64,000 nt of DNA from Uliginosibacterium sp. (GCA_016718265.1 JADKDZ010000005.1:310001-374000); one strand, 5' to 3'; shown: positions 45,273 through 55,118, counted from the stretch's first letter. Translations and numbers: made by a program. Notes: a model not told the origin generated them from the letters alone.

Positions 45273-46251
45273 AATCCCTCTTCTGCACAGCGTCCAGCGA
45301 CGCCACAAACTGCTCCAGCTCTAGGGGCAAAGGAGCCCTCAGCTCAAGCAGGCTGCCTGTCTGCGGATGCTTCAGGCTGAGACTCGCCGCATGCAAGAAC
45401 ATGCGCGACAAACCCTCCTTGTCCAGGCGCTTGTTGAGCGGGAAATCCCCGTACTTATCGTCTCCGAGCAACGGAAAACCCTGTGACTGCATGTGCACAC
45501 GAATCTGGTGCGTCCGCCCGGTCTTGAGCTCGACCTCGACCAGGCTGTAACGCTCCCAGCGCTGCACCAGTCGCACGATGCTGTGTGAAGGTTTGCCATC
45601 GGCCCGCACCATCACCCTGCGTTCGCCCTCCTCCGTCAGATACTTGTACAGCGGGCTCTTGATGTGCTGCAGCGGATTCGACCACCGCCCCGCCACCATC
45701 GCAAAATAGCGTTTCTCCATCTGGCCGGCGCGCATGGCGTCCTGCACCGCGTTCAGCGCCGAACGTTTCTTGCCAATGATCAGCAGGCCCGATGTCTCTC
45801 GATCCAGGCGATGCGCCAACTCCAGAAAGCGCGCCTCCGGACGCTGACGCCGCAAGAGTTCGATCACGCCAAAGCTCACACCGCTGCCGCCATGAACGGC
45901 CATCCCGGCCGGCTTGTCGATCACCAGCAGCGCCTCGTCCTCGAAAACCACGTGGAACGCGTGGCGCGCGTCTGGCACGGGCGGCGCCAACTCCGCACGC
46001 TGAGCGACACGGATCGGCGGAATCCTCACCTGATCTCCCACCTGCAAGCGATAGGTCTGACTGATACGCCCACTGTTGACCCGCACCTCGCCACTGCGCA
46101 AAACCCGGTAGATATGGCTCTTTGGCACGCCCTTGCACTCGCGCAGCAGAAAGTTGTCGATGCGCTGGCCCGCGTCCTCCTCGGAAACGACCAGATGGCG
46201 TACCGAAGGGGGAGAGCAGGATTCCGACCGATGAGTTTTGCCCAAAGTCAT
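45265..46251 (-). CDS. rluC: 23S rRNA pseudouridine(955/2504/2580) synthase RluC
   Basis: 328 residues. An N-terminal S4 RNA-binding domain (RIDNFLLRECKGVPKSHIYR) is followed by the RluA-type catalytic domain with the active-site Asp in AHRLDRETSGLLI, and KTGRTHQIRVH. The start was put at ATG 46251 (MTLGKTHRSES); there is a longer open frame but it does not look like the family. It diverges from rne, as in E. coli. Confidence 0.95.
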   Translation of the reverse strand: MTLGKTHRSESCSPPSVRHLVVSEEDAGQRIDNFLLRECKGVPKSHIYRVLRSGEVRVNSGRISQTYRLQVGDQVRIPPIRVAQRAELAPPVPDARHAFHVVFEDEALLVIDKPAGMAVHGGSGVSFGVIELLRRQRPEARFLELAHRLDRETSGLLIIGKKRSALNAVQDAMRAGQMEKRYFAMVAGRWSNPLQHIKSPLYKYLTEEGERRVMVRADGKPSHSIVRLVQRWERYSLVEVELKTGRTHQIRVHMQSQGFPLLGDDKYGDFPLNKRLDKEGLSRMFLHAASLSLKHPQTGSLLELRAPLPLELEQFVASLDAVQKRDYG

Positions 46252-46782
46252 TTGTTTCAAATATACTGCTCCGGTTTTCCCCGGATCTTTTCCCGCGGGG
46301 AGCCCTGATAGACGAGAGTTTCGATTTTTCGTTTTTGCCGAACACCGGTCCCCAGTGCTGCGTCGCAACCCAATATCTGCGATGAGCCCTGGCCGCTGAG
46401 CAAGCCTCTGGCCGCCAATACCGTGTCCCCAGCAATACTGAAAACACCTCGATCAGCGCGTCGGCCGAAGCTCCGCGCTACTTATCAAGGCAGACCGCGA
46501 TGCATAGATTCTCCGGAAGACAACACTTGCCAGGCGGCAAAAAATAGCCGTCGATGGTAACCCAAACCGTTTGATTGATCGACCCATTTGGCGCGCGAAC
46601 GTATAGACATGGTGAAGCACCCTGACCTCCATAACAGGTGAATCAGGGTGATGCAGCAGGCAGATCCTTTAATTCCTTGTATCCGAACATATGACAGTCT
46701 GTTCCCGACAAGTTGAACCAGCTATCCAGACAAGGTAGCGCCGGATTTGCTCGCCCGCGATCGCGCGCGGGAGAAGAACTGA
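46252..46782 (+). promoter_or_regulatory. Divergent rluC-rne region and long rne leader
   Basis: About 530 nt without a gene. Both promoters must lie here, but I could not pick convincing -35/-10 pairs. Immediately before rne, CCCGCG (46754-46759) pairs with CGCGGG (46766-46771) in a short hairpin whose 3' arm overlaps the GGGAG ribosome-binding site. In E. coli the rne leader is the target of RNase E feedback; the same role here is inferred. Confidence 0.5.
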
Positions 46783-49590
46783 ATGAAGCGCATGCTTTTC
46801 AATGCGACGCAGGCCGAGGAACTCCGCGTCGCGATCGTTGATGGTCAGAAGTTGATTGACCTGGACATCGAGTCGGCCGCCAAGGAACAACGCAAGAGCA
46901 ACATCTATAAGGGCATCATCACCCGCATCGAGCCCAGCCTCGAAGCGGCGTTTGTTGATTATGGCGCTGAGCGCCATGGCTTCCTGCCGTTCAAGGAGGT
47001 CTCCCGCTCTTACTTCAAGGATGGCGTAGACGTCTCACGCGCCCGCATCCAGGACGCACTCAAGGAAGGCCAGGAACTCGTCATTCAGGTCGAGAAGGAC
47101 GAGCGCGGCAACAAAGGCGCAGCGCTCACGACATTCGTCTCGCTGGCCGGACGCTACCTGGTCCTGATGCCCAATAACCCACGTGGGGGAGGCGTCTCGC
47201 GCCGTGTGGAAGGTGACGAACGCGCCGAGCTGCGCGAAGTCATGGACGGCCTGACCGTGCCTTCCGGCATGAGCCTGATCGCCCGCACCGCTGCTATCGG
47301 CCGCAATGCCGAAGAACTGCAGTGGGACTTGAACTACCTGCTGCAACTCTGGGGCGCGGTGGATGGCGCAGCCAAGTCGCAAAGTGGTGCCTTCCTGATC
47401 TATCAGGAGGGCAGCTTGGTGATCCGCGCCATTCGCGATTACTTCCAGCCCGACATCGGTGAAATCCTGATCGACACCGACGACATCTATGAACAGGCCC
47501 ACCAGTTCATGGCGCATGTCATGCCAGCCAGCGTCAATCGGGTCAAGCGCTACCACGACGACGTTCCCCTGTTCTCGCGTTTCCAGATTGAGCATCAGAT
47601 TGAATCGGCGTATTCCCGCCAGGTGAACCTGCCTTCGGGCGGCGCGATCGTGATCGACCACACCGAGGCACTGGTCTCGGTTGACGTCAACTCCGGCCGG
47701 GCCACGCGTGGTGCCGATATTGAGGACACCGCGCTGCGCACCAACCTCGAAGCGGCTGACGAAGTTGCCCGGCAGCTGCGTCTGCGTGACCTGGGTGGCC
47801 TGATCGTCATCGATTTCATCGATATGGAAAACGCACGCAATCAGCGTGAGGTCGAAAATCGCCTCCGTGATGCCCTGCGCTACGACCGTGCCCGCGTCCA
47901 GACTGGCAAGATCAGCCGCTTCGGCTTGCTGGAGCTCTCGCGTCAGCGCCTGCGCCCGGCATTGGCCGAAACCAGCTACATCCCCTGCCCACGCTGTACC
48001 GGCACGGGCCACATCCGCTCGACGGAATCAGCCGCTCTGCACATCCTGCGCATCCTCGAAGAGGACGCCATGAAGGAAAACACGGGCGCTATCCATACGC
48101 AGGTGCCTGTTGACGTCGCCACCTTCCTGCTCAATGAGAAGCGGGTCGACATCGCCAAGATCGAGGTTCGCCACAAGGTGAACCTGCTGATCATCCCGAA
48201 CCGGCATCTCGAAACCCCGCAGCACGAAATCGTGCGCCTGCGCCACGATCAGCTGAACGTAGACGAAACGGCCGTCCCCAGCTATCGCATGGCCGCCGCG
48301 CCTGCCGAACCGTCCTACACGCCGCCGTCGGCTCAGACCGAAGCGAAGCCGGCCCGCCAGGAAGCCGCCATCAAAGGCATCACGCCAGACCAGCCCGCAC
48401 CGGTTGTCGCGCCAAAGGCTCCGAAAGTGGAGGCGCCCAAGGGCTTGTTCCAGCGCATCGTATCCATGCTGTTTGGCGCTGCGGAAGAAACGCCTGCCCC
48501 CGCACCGGTCAGCAAGGGACGCGAAAAGCGTGACGGGCGCCGCCGCGACAATGACCGTCGCAACACGAGTCAGGCCCGCCGCGATGGCAAGCCACGGGAC
48601 GAGAACAAGCCTTCGGATCGCCCGGAACGCAGTGAGCGTCCGGCCCGCGGGGAGTCGCAACGCAGTAATCGCCAGGAGAAGTCCGAGCAACGGCTGGATC
48701 CGGCTGCCGAGCAGGTTGCAACCAAGCCCACGCGCGAACGTGGCGAAAAGTCTGAGCGTGCCGAACGTCCGCCCCGTCCGGATCGCGCCGAGCGCGAGCA
48801 ACAGCGCAGAGAACGTCAGCAGGCCCGTGAAGCCGCTGCCGCATTGGCATCCGCTGATAAGCCGGCTGAGCCCTCCCTCGAGAGTGCTGTTCCGACAGAA
48901 ACTAGCGTGAACGAGGCAGGCACTCCCGAAGGTCGTGAAGGCCGCAGCCGCCGGAATCGCCGTGGCCGTGGCCGGGGCGAGCGACGCCAGGACAATGAGA
49001 ATCTGCCCGCCTCTGCCGAAGAAGCGACAGACGTCATTGAAACGCAGACGGCGGAGTCTCCTAGCATCGACACCTTGCAAACCGTGCCGCAAGCAATGCC
49101 GGAACCATACGATGTGGCGCCTGCCGTTGCGGAGCAAGCCAGCCCTGAGCTTGCGCCCGCCGTGCTAGCGGTGCATACCGATGCCGAAGCACCGGCGCCG
49201 GTCGCTGTCGCGCCGGTACAAGCCGAACTTCCCATCGAGCCCGCCAGCGAGACGGCGGTAGCCGACGTGCCACCGGTACTCACTGCTGTTGCGGAACCGG
49301 AACCGGAACCTGTCGCCGTCGCTGCGCCGATCCGTGTCGCAACCGAAACGCTCGCGGCTCCCGCCACACAAACCGCGGCACAAGTCGATCTGAAAGCATT
49401 GCTCGCGGCAGAGCAGGCAAGCTTGCAGATGGTTGAGACTCAAGACGTCACCGTGCAAACCGCGTCGGCCGAAGAAGCCCCCGCACCGGTCGCCGCGCCG
49501 CGCAAGCGCCGTACGCGTGTCGTCGCAGCCGCAGCGGAAGAAGTACTCCTGCAAGTGGAAACAGGCGCCTCGGAACCCCCGAAGCCCTGA
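46783..49590 (+). CDS. rne: Ribonuclease E
   Basis: 935 residues. The catalytic half is standard: S1 domain (NIYKGIITRIEPSLEAAFVD), 5' sensor, DNase-I-like domain with VDVNSGRATRG and LIVIDFIDM (metal-binding Asp residues), and the zinc-link CPRCTGTG. The C-terminal half (about 510-935) is disordered: an Arg-rich stretch (RRDNDRRNTSQARRD, RPERSERPARG) that should bind RNA, then a long Ala/Pro/Glu-rich tail with a PEPEPEP run. This tail would scaffold the degradosome. The start is ATG 46783 with GGGAG upstream. Confidence 0.97.
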   Translation: MKRMLFNATQAEELRVAIVDGQKLIDLDIESAAKEQRKSNIYKGIITRIEPSLEAAFVDYGAERHGFLPFKEVSRSYFKDGVDVSRARIQDALKEGQELVIQVEKDERGNKGAALTTFVSLAGRYLVLMPNNPRGGGVSRRVEGDERAELREVMDGLTVPSGMSLIARTAAIGRNAEELQWDLNYLLQLWGAVDGAAKSQSGAFLIYQEGSLVIRAIRDYFQPDIGEILIDTDDIYEQAHQFMAHVMPASVNRVKRYHDDVPLFSRFQIEHQIESAYSRQVNLPSGGAIVIDHTEALVSVDVNSGRATRGADIEDTALRTNLEAADEVARQLRLRDLGGLIVIDFIDMENARNQREVENRLRDALRYDRARVQTGKISRFGLLELSRQRLRPALAETSYIPCPRCTGTGHIRSTESAALHILRILEEDAMKENTGAIHTQVPVDVATFLLNEKRVDIAKIEVRHKVNLLIIPNRHLETPQHEIVRLRHDQLNVDETAVPSYRMAAAPAEPSYTPPSAQTEAKPARQEAAIKGITPDQPAPVVAPKAPKVEAPKGLFQRIVSMLFGAAEETPAPAPVSKGREKRDGRRRDNDRRNTSQARRDGKPRDENKPSDRPERSERPARGESQRSNRQEKSEQRLDPAAEQVATKPTRERGEKSERAERPPRPDRAEREQQRRERQQAREAAAALASADKPAEPSLESAVPTETSVNEAGTPEGREGRSRRNRRGRGRGERRQDNENLPASAEEATDVIETQTAESPSIDTLQTVPQAMPEPYDVAPAVAEQASPELAPAVLAVHTDAEAPAPVAVAPVQAELPIEPASETAVADVPPVLTAVAEPEPEPVAVAAPIRVATETLAAPATQTAAQVDLKALLAAEQASLQMVETQDVTVQTASAEEAPAPVAAPRKRRTRVVAAAAEEVLLQVETGASEPPKP

Positions 49591-49609
49591 TTCGGGTGGC
49601 AGAGTGAAG

Positions 49610-49642
49610 AAAACGCCGACCAGTCAGGTCGGCGTTTTCTTT
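49610..49642 (+). terminator. Rho-independent terminator of rne
   Basis: AAAACGCCGACC (49610-49621) pairs with GGTCGGCGTTTT (49627-49638) over a 5 nt loop, followed by CTTTTG. It lies 20 nt after the rne stop. Confidence 0.9.
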
Positions 49643-49921
49643 TGTCCTCAAGACCGAAGGGAAAACCCGTTCACGCAAGAGCGGGCAATATGGCGAGATG
49701 CAGCAGAAGACAGCTGCACGCTTCTGCAACGCCCGGTGGTTCCGCGCCCGCCAAAACCCAGCGCATGACTTCAACACTTACTGATTACTTCCAGGAGCCG
49801 AGAACCACTGCCAAATGGAACCAACCTCAGGAGGAGCGCCTGCCCGGCACGCGTACAAAAATGGCGAAGCCGCTTGCCGCGCTTCGCCAAGGATCATGCA
49901 AGCCGCAGAATACTGTCGCGA
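49643..49921. other. Intergenic region between convergent rne and fruA
   Basis: About 280 nt with no gene that I can support. It holds the terminator of fruA at its right end (49853-49888). The short open frames here have no ribosome-binding site and no recognisable product. Confidence 0.6.
49853..49888 (-). terminator. Rho-independent terminator of the fru operon
   Basis: On the minus strand GGCGAAGC (49888-49881) pairs with GCTTCGCC (49870-49863) over a 10 nt loop and is followed by ATTTTTG (49862-49856). It lies about 35 nt beyond the fruA stop. Confidence 0.8.
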
Positions 49922-51322
49922 TCAGACCTGAACAGGCTTCTTCAGCGCGCCGAGCAACACGGCCGTCACCACAGTCCCAACCAGTATGGCAACGATATAG
50001 CTGCCCAAACCCGTAACTGCATTCGGCATAGGCAGGACAAACACACCACCGTGAGGAACGCGCAACTCGCAGCCGAACACCATCGACAGTGCACCGGTAA
50101 TCGCCGAGCCGACCATGATTGACGGAATCACCCGGAACGGATCTTTGGCGGCAAACGGGATGGCGCCCTCGGTAATGAACGATATCCCCAGCGCTGCTGC
50201 GGCCTTGCCTGCTTCGCGCTCATCGTTGGAGAAACGATTGCGGAACACGAATGTCGCCAAGGCGATTCCCAGTGGTGGCGTCATCCCCGCAGCCATCACG
50301 GCAGCCATCGGGGCGTAGATTTCACTTGCGATCAGCCCGGTTGCAAACGCATAAGCCGCCTTGTTGACCGGCCCGCCCATGTCGAAAGCCATCATGCCGC
50401 CCAGCAAAACGCCCAGCAGCAAAGCACTGCTCCCCTGCATCGCCTTCAGCCAGGTAGAGATCGCAGCGAGGATCGCCGCCACTGGCTCTCCCACCACGTA
50501 GTACATCAGCAAGCCGACGATCGTGGTACCCAGCAAGGGCAGAATCAACACCGGCTTCAGGCCTTCCAGCGTGCGCGGCAATTTGATCGTCTGGTTCAGC
50601 CACTTGACGGTGTAGCCCGCAATGAAGCCCCCGGCAATACCGCCGAGAAAACCTGCACCGATTGCACCCGCAATCATCCCGCTGATCATGCCGGGCGCCA
50701 GTCCAGGACGATCCGCAATCGAGTAGGCGATATACCCGGAAAGAATCGGCACCATCAGAGCGAAGCCGCTCTTGGCACCAATCAGAAACAGGATCTGACC
50801 CAGCGTACCCTTGTGCGCGTCGTCATACACATAAATCCCGCCCAGCCCAAAACCAATCGCGATCAACAAGCCGCCCGCCACCACAAACGGGATCATGTAG
50901 GACACGCCCGTCATCAAGTGTTTGTACGGACCTGTGCGCGCCGCGCTTTGCTGCGCCTTGGCATCCTTCACCTGCTCGGCATAGCTCCCGCTGCTGCTCG
51001 CTGCAGCCTGCAACACCTGTGCTTGCGCGAGGGCCGTGGTCACCAGCGCGGCGCCGTCGTTGATGGCAGCTTTGGTCCCTGTTTCAAAGAGACGTTTGCC
51101 GCTGAATCGCGACTTGTCAATCGAGGTATCGGCCGCGATGATCACGATATCTGCGCGCGCGATATCCTCAGCGCTGAGCTGATTCTGCGCACCCACCGAG
51201 CCTTGGGTCTCGACCTTGATGGTGTGCCCGAGTTTCGCAGCACCCTGCTCCAGGCCCTCTGCGGCCATGAAGGTATGCGCGATCCCCGTTGGACACGAGG
51301 TGATCGCTACGATATTTGCCAT
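49922..51322 (-). CDS. fruA: PTS fructose transporter subunit IIBC
   Basis: 466 residues: one IIB domain (about 1-105) with the phosphorylated Cys in ITSCPTGIAHTFMAAE, a short Ala/Gln/Ser linker, and the IIC permease (about 130-460) with about eight to ten membrane spans and the conserved GGPVNKAAY and FITEGAIPF motifs. E. coli FruA has a duplicated IIB domain; here there is one. The start at ATG 51322 has GGAGAAGGAG upstream. It imports fructose as fructose 1-phosphate and is the last gene of fruB-fruK-fruA. Confidence 0.96.
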   Translation of the reverse strand: MANIVAITSCPTGIAHTFMAAEGLEQGAAKLGHTIKVETQGSVGAQNQLSAEDIARADIVIIAADTSIDKSRFSGKRLFETGTKAAINDGAALVTTALAQAQVLQAAASSSGSYAEQVKDAKAQQSAARTGPYKHLMTGVSYMIPFVVAGGLLIAIGFGLGGIYVYDDAHKGTLGQILFLIGAKSGFALMVPILSGYIAYSIADRPGLAPGMISGMIAGAIGAGFLGGIAGGFIAGYTVKWLNQTIKLPRTLEGLKPVLILPLLGTTIVGLLMYYVVGEPVAAILAAISTWLKAMQGSSALLLGVLLGGMMAFDMGGPVNKAAYAFATGLIASEIYAPMAAVMAAGMTPPLGIALATFVFRNRFSNDEREAGKAAAALGISFITEGAIPFAAKDPFRVIPSIMVGSAITGALSMVFGCELRVPHGGVFVLPMPNAVTGLGSYIVAILVGTVVTAVLLGALKKPVQV

Positions 51323-51421
51323 TTCCGAATCTCCTTCTCCAAGTAACGCTCGCCATGTACCGGCGAGACAGGCTTGCTGCTTAACCGGGTACGGCCATGC
51401 CAATGACACGTACCCGCAAAC

Positions 51422-52411
51422 TCATGCTGCTTCCAGCGTTTTGACCCTGACTTCCATCATCCGCTGGCGAACGACCTCCACGCCCGGCAGGTGCGGCCCC
51501 AACCGGGAAAGCTTCGCGGCAGAAAACGCCGTTGCCAACTGCGCGCTCGCGGCTAAGGGCAAGCGCTCGATTTGCGCGGCCACCAGACCGGCCACCATCG
51601 CATCGCCTGCGCCGACGGTGCTGATCAGTTCAACTGGCAAGGCTTGCGCATGAAGGCTCTCTGTCCGGCTGAAGAACAGTGCGCCGTCTCCCCCCATCGA
51701 CACAGCAACACATTCCACCTGCGTATTCGCGGCCAGCAGTTCCTGCACAGCGAGGCGAATATCGCCAGGCGTCCGCAGTTTCCTTCCGACCAATTCGGAC
51801 AGCTCGTTCTCGTTGGGCTTCAGAACATGGGGCTGCGCACGCAAGCCCTCCAACAGCGGTAAGCCGCTTGCATCGAGCAGGACTTTCCGGCCATGCCCAC
51901 GCACGCGCGAGATCAGTCGGGCATAGGTGTCATCCGGCCATCCCGGCGGCAGGCTGCCAGAGAGCACAAACCACGTGACGCTCTGTGCAAGCTCATCGAT
52001 GACCCGACATAAGCCTTCAATCGCGGCGGAAATCTGCTCGGCACTGAGCTCCGGGCCGGGCATGTTGATATCCGTCGTCATGCCTTGCGCCGGGTCCACC
52101 AGTTTGGTGTTGATGCGCGTCATTCCATCAACATAAAGGCAGTGATTCAGGATTGCCTTCCTGTCGAACAATTGTTCGAACAATGCCAGGTTGTCGCGCC
52201 CCAGCAAGCCTGTCACCGCTACGCCGCCACAATAGTCGGCGAGACAGGAGGCCACGTTGATGCCCTTGCCGCCCACATCAATCTGGGCACGCTGCGCACG
52301 ATTGACTTCCCCCAGGCGCAGGTTGCGCACATCTATCGTCTGGTCCAGCGCCGGGTTCAGCGCAACACAGGCCACGCTCGGACGCAGCGACGCGCTGCAC
52401 GCGGTGCTCAT
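51422..52411 (-). CDS. fruK: 1-phosphofructokinase
   Basis: A PfkB-family kinase of 329 residues that turns fructose 1-phosphate into fructose 1,6-bisphosphate. The N-terminal LNPALDQTIDV, GGKGINVA and the C-terminal STVGAGDAMVAGL (anion hole and catalytic Asp) are visible. The start overlaps the fruB stop (ATGA). Its product feeds glycolysis; fructose 1-phosphate is the usual inducer of FruR-type repressors. Confidence 0.97.
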   Translation of the reverse strand: MSTACSASLRPSVACVALNPALDQTIDVRNLRLGEVNRAQRAQIDVGGKGINVASCLADYCGGVAVTGLLGRDNLALFEQLFDRKAILNHCLYVDGMTRINTKLVDPAQGMTTDINMPGPELSAEQISAAIEGLCRVIDELAQSVTWFVLSGSLPPGWPDDTYARLISRVRGHGRKVLLDASGLPLLEGLRAQPHVLKPNENELSELVGRKLRTPGDIRLAVQELLAANTQVECVAVSMGGDGALFFSRTESLHAQALPVELISTVGAGDAMVAGLVAAQIERLPLAASAQLATAFSAAKLSRLGPHLPGVEVVRQRMMEVRVKTLEAA

Positions 52412-54885
52412 AGCGCCCTCACTTCCGCCGCGCTCCGTGCAGCAAGTGCCCGCACGGCGAGCGTTTTCAGATCCGCCATGGTGCTGCCGCGCAGCACATC
52501 TTTCACCGCCACCACGTCTTGCGCGCTCATGGAAAGCGCATTCACGCCCAACCCAGCCAGGATTCTGGCCCCCAGCGGATCACCCGCCAGCCCGCCGCAG
52601 ACGCCGACATGCACGCCCGCCGCGTTCGCCGCGCGGGCCGTATTGGCAATCAGGGCCAGAACCGCCGGGCTCAGGCTATCGGCTTGCGCGGCAAGTTGCG
52701 GGTGCTGGCGATCCATGGCCAACACGTACTGCGTGAGATCGTTGGTACCGATCGAGAAGAAATCGACGACCGCGGCAAACTGGTCTGCCATGACCGCCAC
52801 CGCGGGAACTTCAACCATGATGCCTACCGGAACGACGGGAGCATTCAACGCACGCCGAACCGCTTCGCACTCAGCGCGCAGGGCTGTCACCTCGGCGAGT
52901 TCAGTGATCATCGGGAACATGATCGAGAGCGTCCCGTGGGCGGCCGCGCGGTAGAGCGCACGCAACTGGGTACGGAGCAGCTCGGGACGCGCCAGCAGGA
53001 GGCGTGCGCCACGTACGCCCAGAAAGGGGTTTTCTTCTTTGGGCAAATCAAGGTAGGCCACCTGTTTGTCGCCACCGATGTCCAGCGTGCGAATTACCAG
53101 CGGGCGCCCGCCCAGAGCCTCCAGGGTGGCCTTGTACACCTCGAACTGCTCGTCTTCGCTGGGCGCACGGTCGCGCTCCAGAAAGAGGAATTCCGTACGC
53201 ATCAGGCCAACCCCCTCGGCGCCGGCTTCGACTGCCGCGGCCGCCTGGCGTGCACTGGTGATGTTGGCCAGCACTTCAACGGTGTGGCCGTCAGTCGTCG
53301 TCGCGTGGGCGTAGCGCTGCGTTTCCATCTCGGCGCGCTGCGCGGCCAGGCGCTCGATGGCGGCACGCGCCGACACGAGATCGTCTTCCGTGCAATCCAG
53401 ATAGAGTGCGCCGCCGCTGCCATCCATCACCGCCTGCGTGCCCGTCGCGACCGACAACAAGGCCTCGCCGGCAGCGACCAGCGCCGGCAAACCAAGCGTA
53501 CGCGCCAGAATCGCGGTATGCGAGGTGGGGCCGCCACTGCTGATTGCCAGGCCCACGACGTAGCGCATATCGAGTTGCAGGGTGTCCGATGGCGTCAGAT
53601 CCTCGGCGACTACGATACTGGGCTCGGTCAAGGTCAGCGATTGACGCGCAACCCCCAGAAGCCGCGCCAAGACGCGCTCTCCTGCATCCCGAAGGTCCAG
53701 CGCCCGCGCGGCGAGCAGCGGATCAGCCAACGAACGCTGGCGCTCCACCTGCGCATGAAGCACCTTTTGCCAGGCCCAGGCGGCGCCATGTCCGCGCATG
53801 ATTTCGCCAATCGCGGATCGCAGCATACCGACATCGGCCACTAATTCGCGTTGCGCCGCAAAAATTGCGGCTTCACCTGCCCCCAGGCGCTTTGCCGCAT
53901 CTGCTTCCAGCGCGCTCAGCTCTGCTTTGACGGCCTCCAGCGCTTGCTCCAGCGCCGCGCCGTCATCGATCGCCTGCCCCGGGGTATCGGCGGCCACCAG
54001 GGCTTGCGTGACGTGGCGCACGATCCGGCCAATGGCGAGCCCTGGGCTGGCCGGAATGCCGCGCAAACGTTTGGCTTCAGCACCCGCCTGCCAAAGTGCG
54101 CCCTGCTTGCGTGCAGCCTCAGCCGCCAGGCGGGCACGCTCGGCATCCGCCTTCTCGTCCGCACTCAAAGACTGCACCGCCGTCAGCAAGGCTTCGACGG
54201 CACGCCGCGCATCGGCGCCACTCGCGCCCAGACGCAGGGTATCGCCTGCCACCACCCCCAGGCCCAGCAAGGCTGTCAGCGACTTCGCGTCAGCAATCTC
54301 GCCACCTTTGATCACGCAGACCTCGCTGGCGTGCCGCTTTGCAACCTCCACCCAACGTGTGGCCGGGCGTGCATGCAAGCCGTTGGGGTAGTCGAGCTGC
54401 CAAGTCACTTCACACTCTGGCGCAGCGGCGGGTGCTGTGGCGGCGAGCGTAGGCGCAGCGGTGCCAGTCAGCGCTGCAATGATCTCGTCCGCGCTGCGGG
54501 TGCGAACCAATGCGTCAATCGCGCCCTCCTGTTGCATCAGGCGTGTCAGGCGCCGCAGTACCGCAATATGCTCGTCAGACTGTGCGGCAATCGCCACGAT
54601 CAGATGCGCACGCTGGCCGTCTTTCCATTCCACGCCCTGCGGCACTTGCACGACAGCAATGCCCGTGGCGTGGATGTAATGGCGGTCATCCACCATGCCA
54701 TGAGGGATCGCCACCCCGCTTCCCAACAAGGTATTGGAGACCGCTTCGCGCTTGAACAGGCTGTCAACATACGGTGCGCCAATGTAGCCCGCCGCCACCA
54801 GCATCTGCCCTGCGAGGCGAATGGCCTCGTCCTTGCTGCGCACCTGAGAACCCAGACAGACGCAGGACTTCGTAATCGTTTCCAT
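52408..54885 (-). CDS. fruB: PTS fructose-specific fusion protein IIA-HPr-EI
   Basis: 825 residues in three parts: IIA-Fru (1-145) with His62 in GVAIPHGM; an HPr-like domain (about 160-245) with His171 in PNGLHARPA and the regulatory-site-like Ser in ADAKSLTAL; Enzyme I (about 272-825) with His456 in GGPTSHTAILAR and the PEP-binding Cys in VGVCGGLAGD. One polypeptide thus carries phosphate from PEP to FruA without a separate ptsH/ptsI. ATG 54885. A degenerate operator overlaps the start codon. First gene of the fru operon. Confidence 0.96.
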   Translation of the reverse strand: METITKSCVCLGSQVRSKDEAIRLAGQMLVAAGYIGAPYVDSLFKREAVSNTLLGSGVAIPHGMVDDRHYIHATGIAVVQVPQGVEWKDGQRAHLIVAIAAQSDEHIAVLRRLTRLMQQEGAIDALVRTRSADEIIAALTGTAAPTLAATAPAAAPECEVTWQLDYPNGLHARPATRWVEVAKRHASEVCVIKGGEIADAKSLTALLGLGVVAGDTLRLGASGADARRAVEALLTAVQSLSADEKADAERARLAAEAARKQGALWQAGAEAKRLRGIPASPGLAIGRIVRHVTQALVAADTPGQAIDDGAALEQALEAVKAELSALEADAAKRLGAGEAAIFAAQRELVADVGMLRSAIGEIMRGHGAAWAWQKVLHAQVERQRSLADPLLAARALDLRDAGERVLARLLGVARQSLTLTEPSIVVAEDLTPSDTLQLDMRYVVGLAISSGGPTSHTAILARTLGLPALVAAGEALLSVATGTQAVMDGSGGALYLDCTEDDLVSARAAIERLAAQRAEMETQRYAHATTTDGHTVEVLANITSARQAAAAVEAGAEGVGLMRTEFLFLERDRAPSEDEQFEVYKATLEALGGRPLVIRTLDIGGDKQVAYLDLPKEENPFLGVRGARLLLARPELLRTQLRALYRAAAHGTLSIMFPMITELAEVTALRAECEAVRRALNAPVVPVGIMVEVPAVAVMADQFAAVVDFFSIGTNDLTQYVLAMDRQHPQLAAQADSLSPAVLALIANTARAANAAGVHVGVCGGLAGDPLGARILAGLGVNALSMSAQDVVAVKDVLRGSTMADLKTLAVRALAARSAAEVRAL
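54872..54883. promoter_or_regulatory. Degenerate third FruR-like site at the fruB start
   Basis: GTAATCGTTTCC keeps the left half-site GTAATCG exactly, with the right half altered. It spans codons 1-5 of fruB. It could be chance or an auxiliary site. Confidence 0.3.
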
Positions 54886-54924
54886 AGGAATCCATTACCG
54901 CTAAGAGAATTTTTGTATATTCAA

Positions 54925-54953
54925 TTTGTAATCGATTACGTTTTATGTGTCAA
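54925..54953 (-). promoter_or_regulatory. Promoter of the fruBKA operon
   Basis: On the minus strand TTGACA (54953-54948), a 17 bp spacer and TACAAA (54930-54925). The FruR palindrome (54928-54939) covers the spacer and the start of the -10 box, so bound repressor would block RNA polymerase. Confidence 0.6.
54928..54939. promoter_or_regulatory. FruR operator at the fruB promoter, GTAATCGATTAC
   Basis: A perfect 12 bp palindrome. With flanks it reads CGTAATCGATTACAA on the minus strand, identical over 15 bp to the site in front of fruR, in mirrored orientation. Confidence 0.75.
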
Positions 54954-55089
54954 TGCGATTTACTGATGGGCCACACAAAACACATAGTCAAAAATCGTTA
55001 CTCTATTAAATATCAAAGTTTTATTTTTGTTGCCCATATTGGCGTCCATCGATTCAGCTCGCCCATGAATGACAAATTGCTTCAAAAGC

Positions 55090-55118
55090 TTGCGGTTTTA
55101 AGGCACTATTCTTATAAG
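55090..55118 (+). promoter_or_regulatory. Promoter of fruR
   Basis: TTGCGG (55090-55095), a 17 bp spacer and TATAAG (55113-55118). The start site should fall at about 55125, at the left edge of the operator, so the repressor would limit its own synthesis. Confidence 0.5.

Noticed and set aside
49290..49330. Short GAACCG-type tandem repeat near the end of rne
   Set aside because: It encodes a PEPEPEP run in the disordered tail and is only low-complexity coding sequence.
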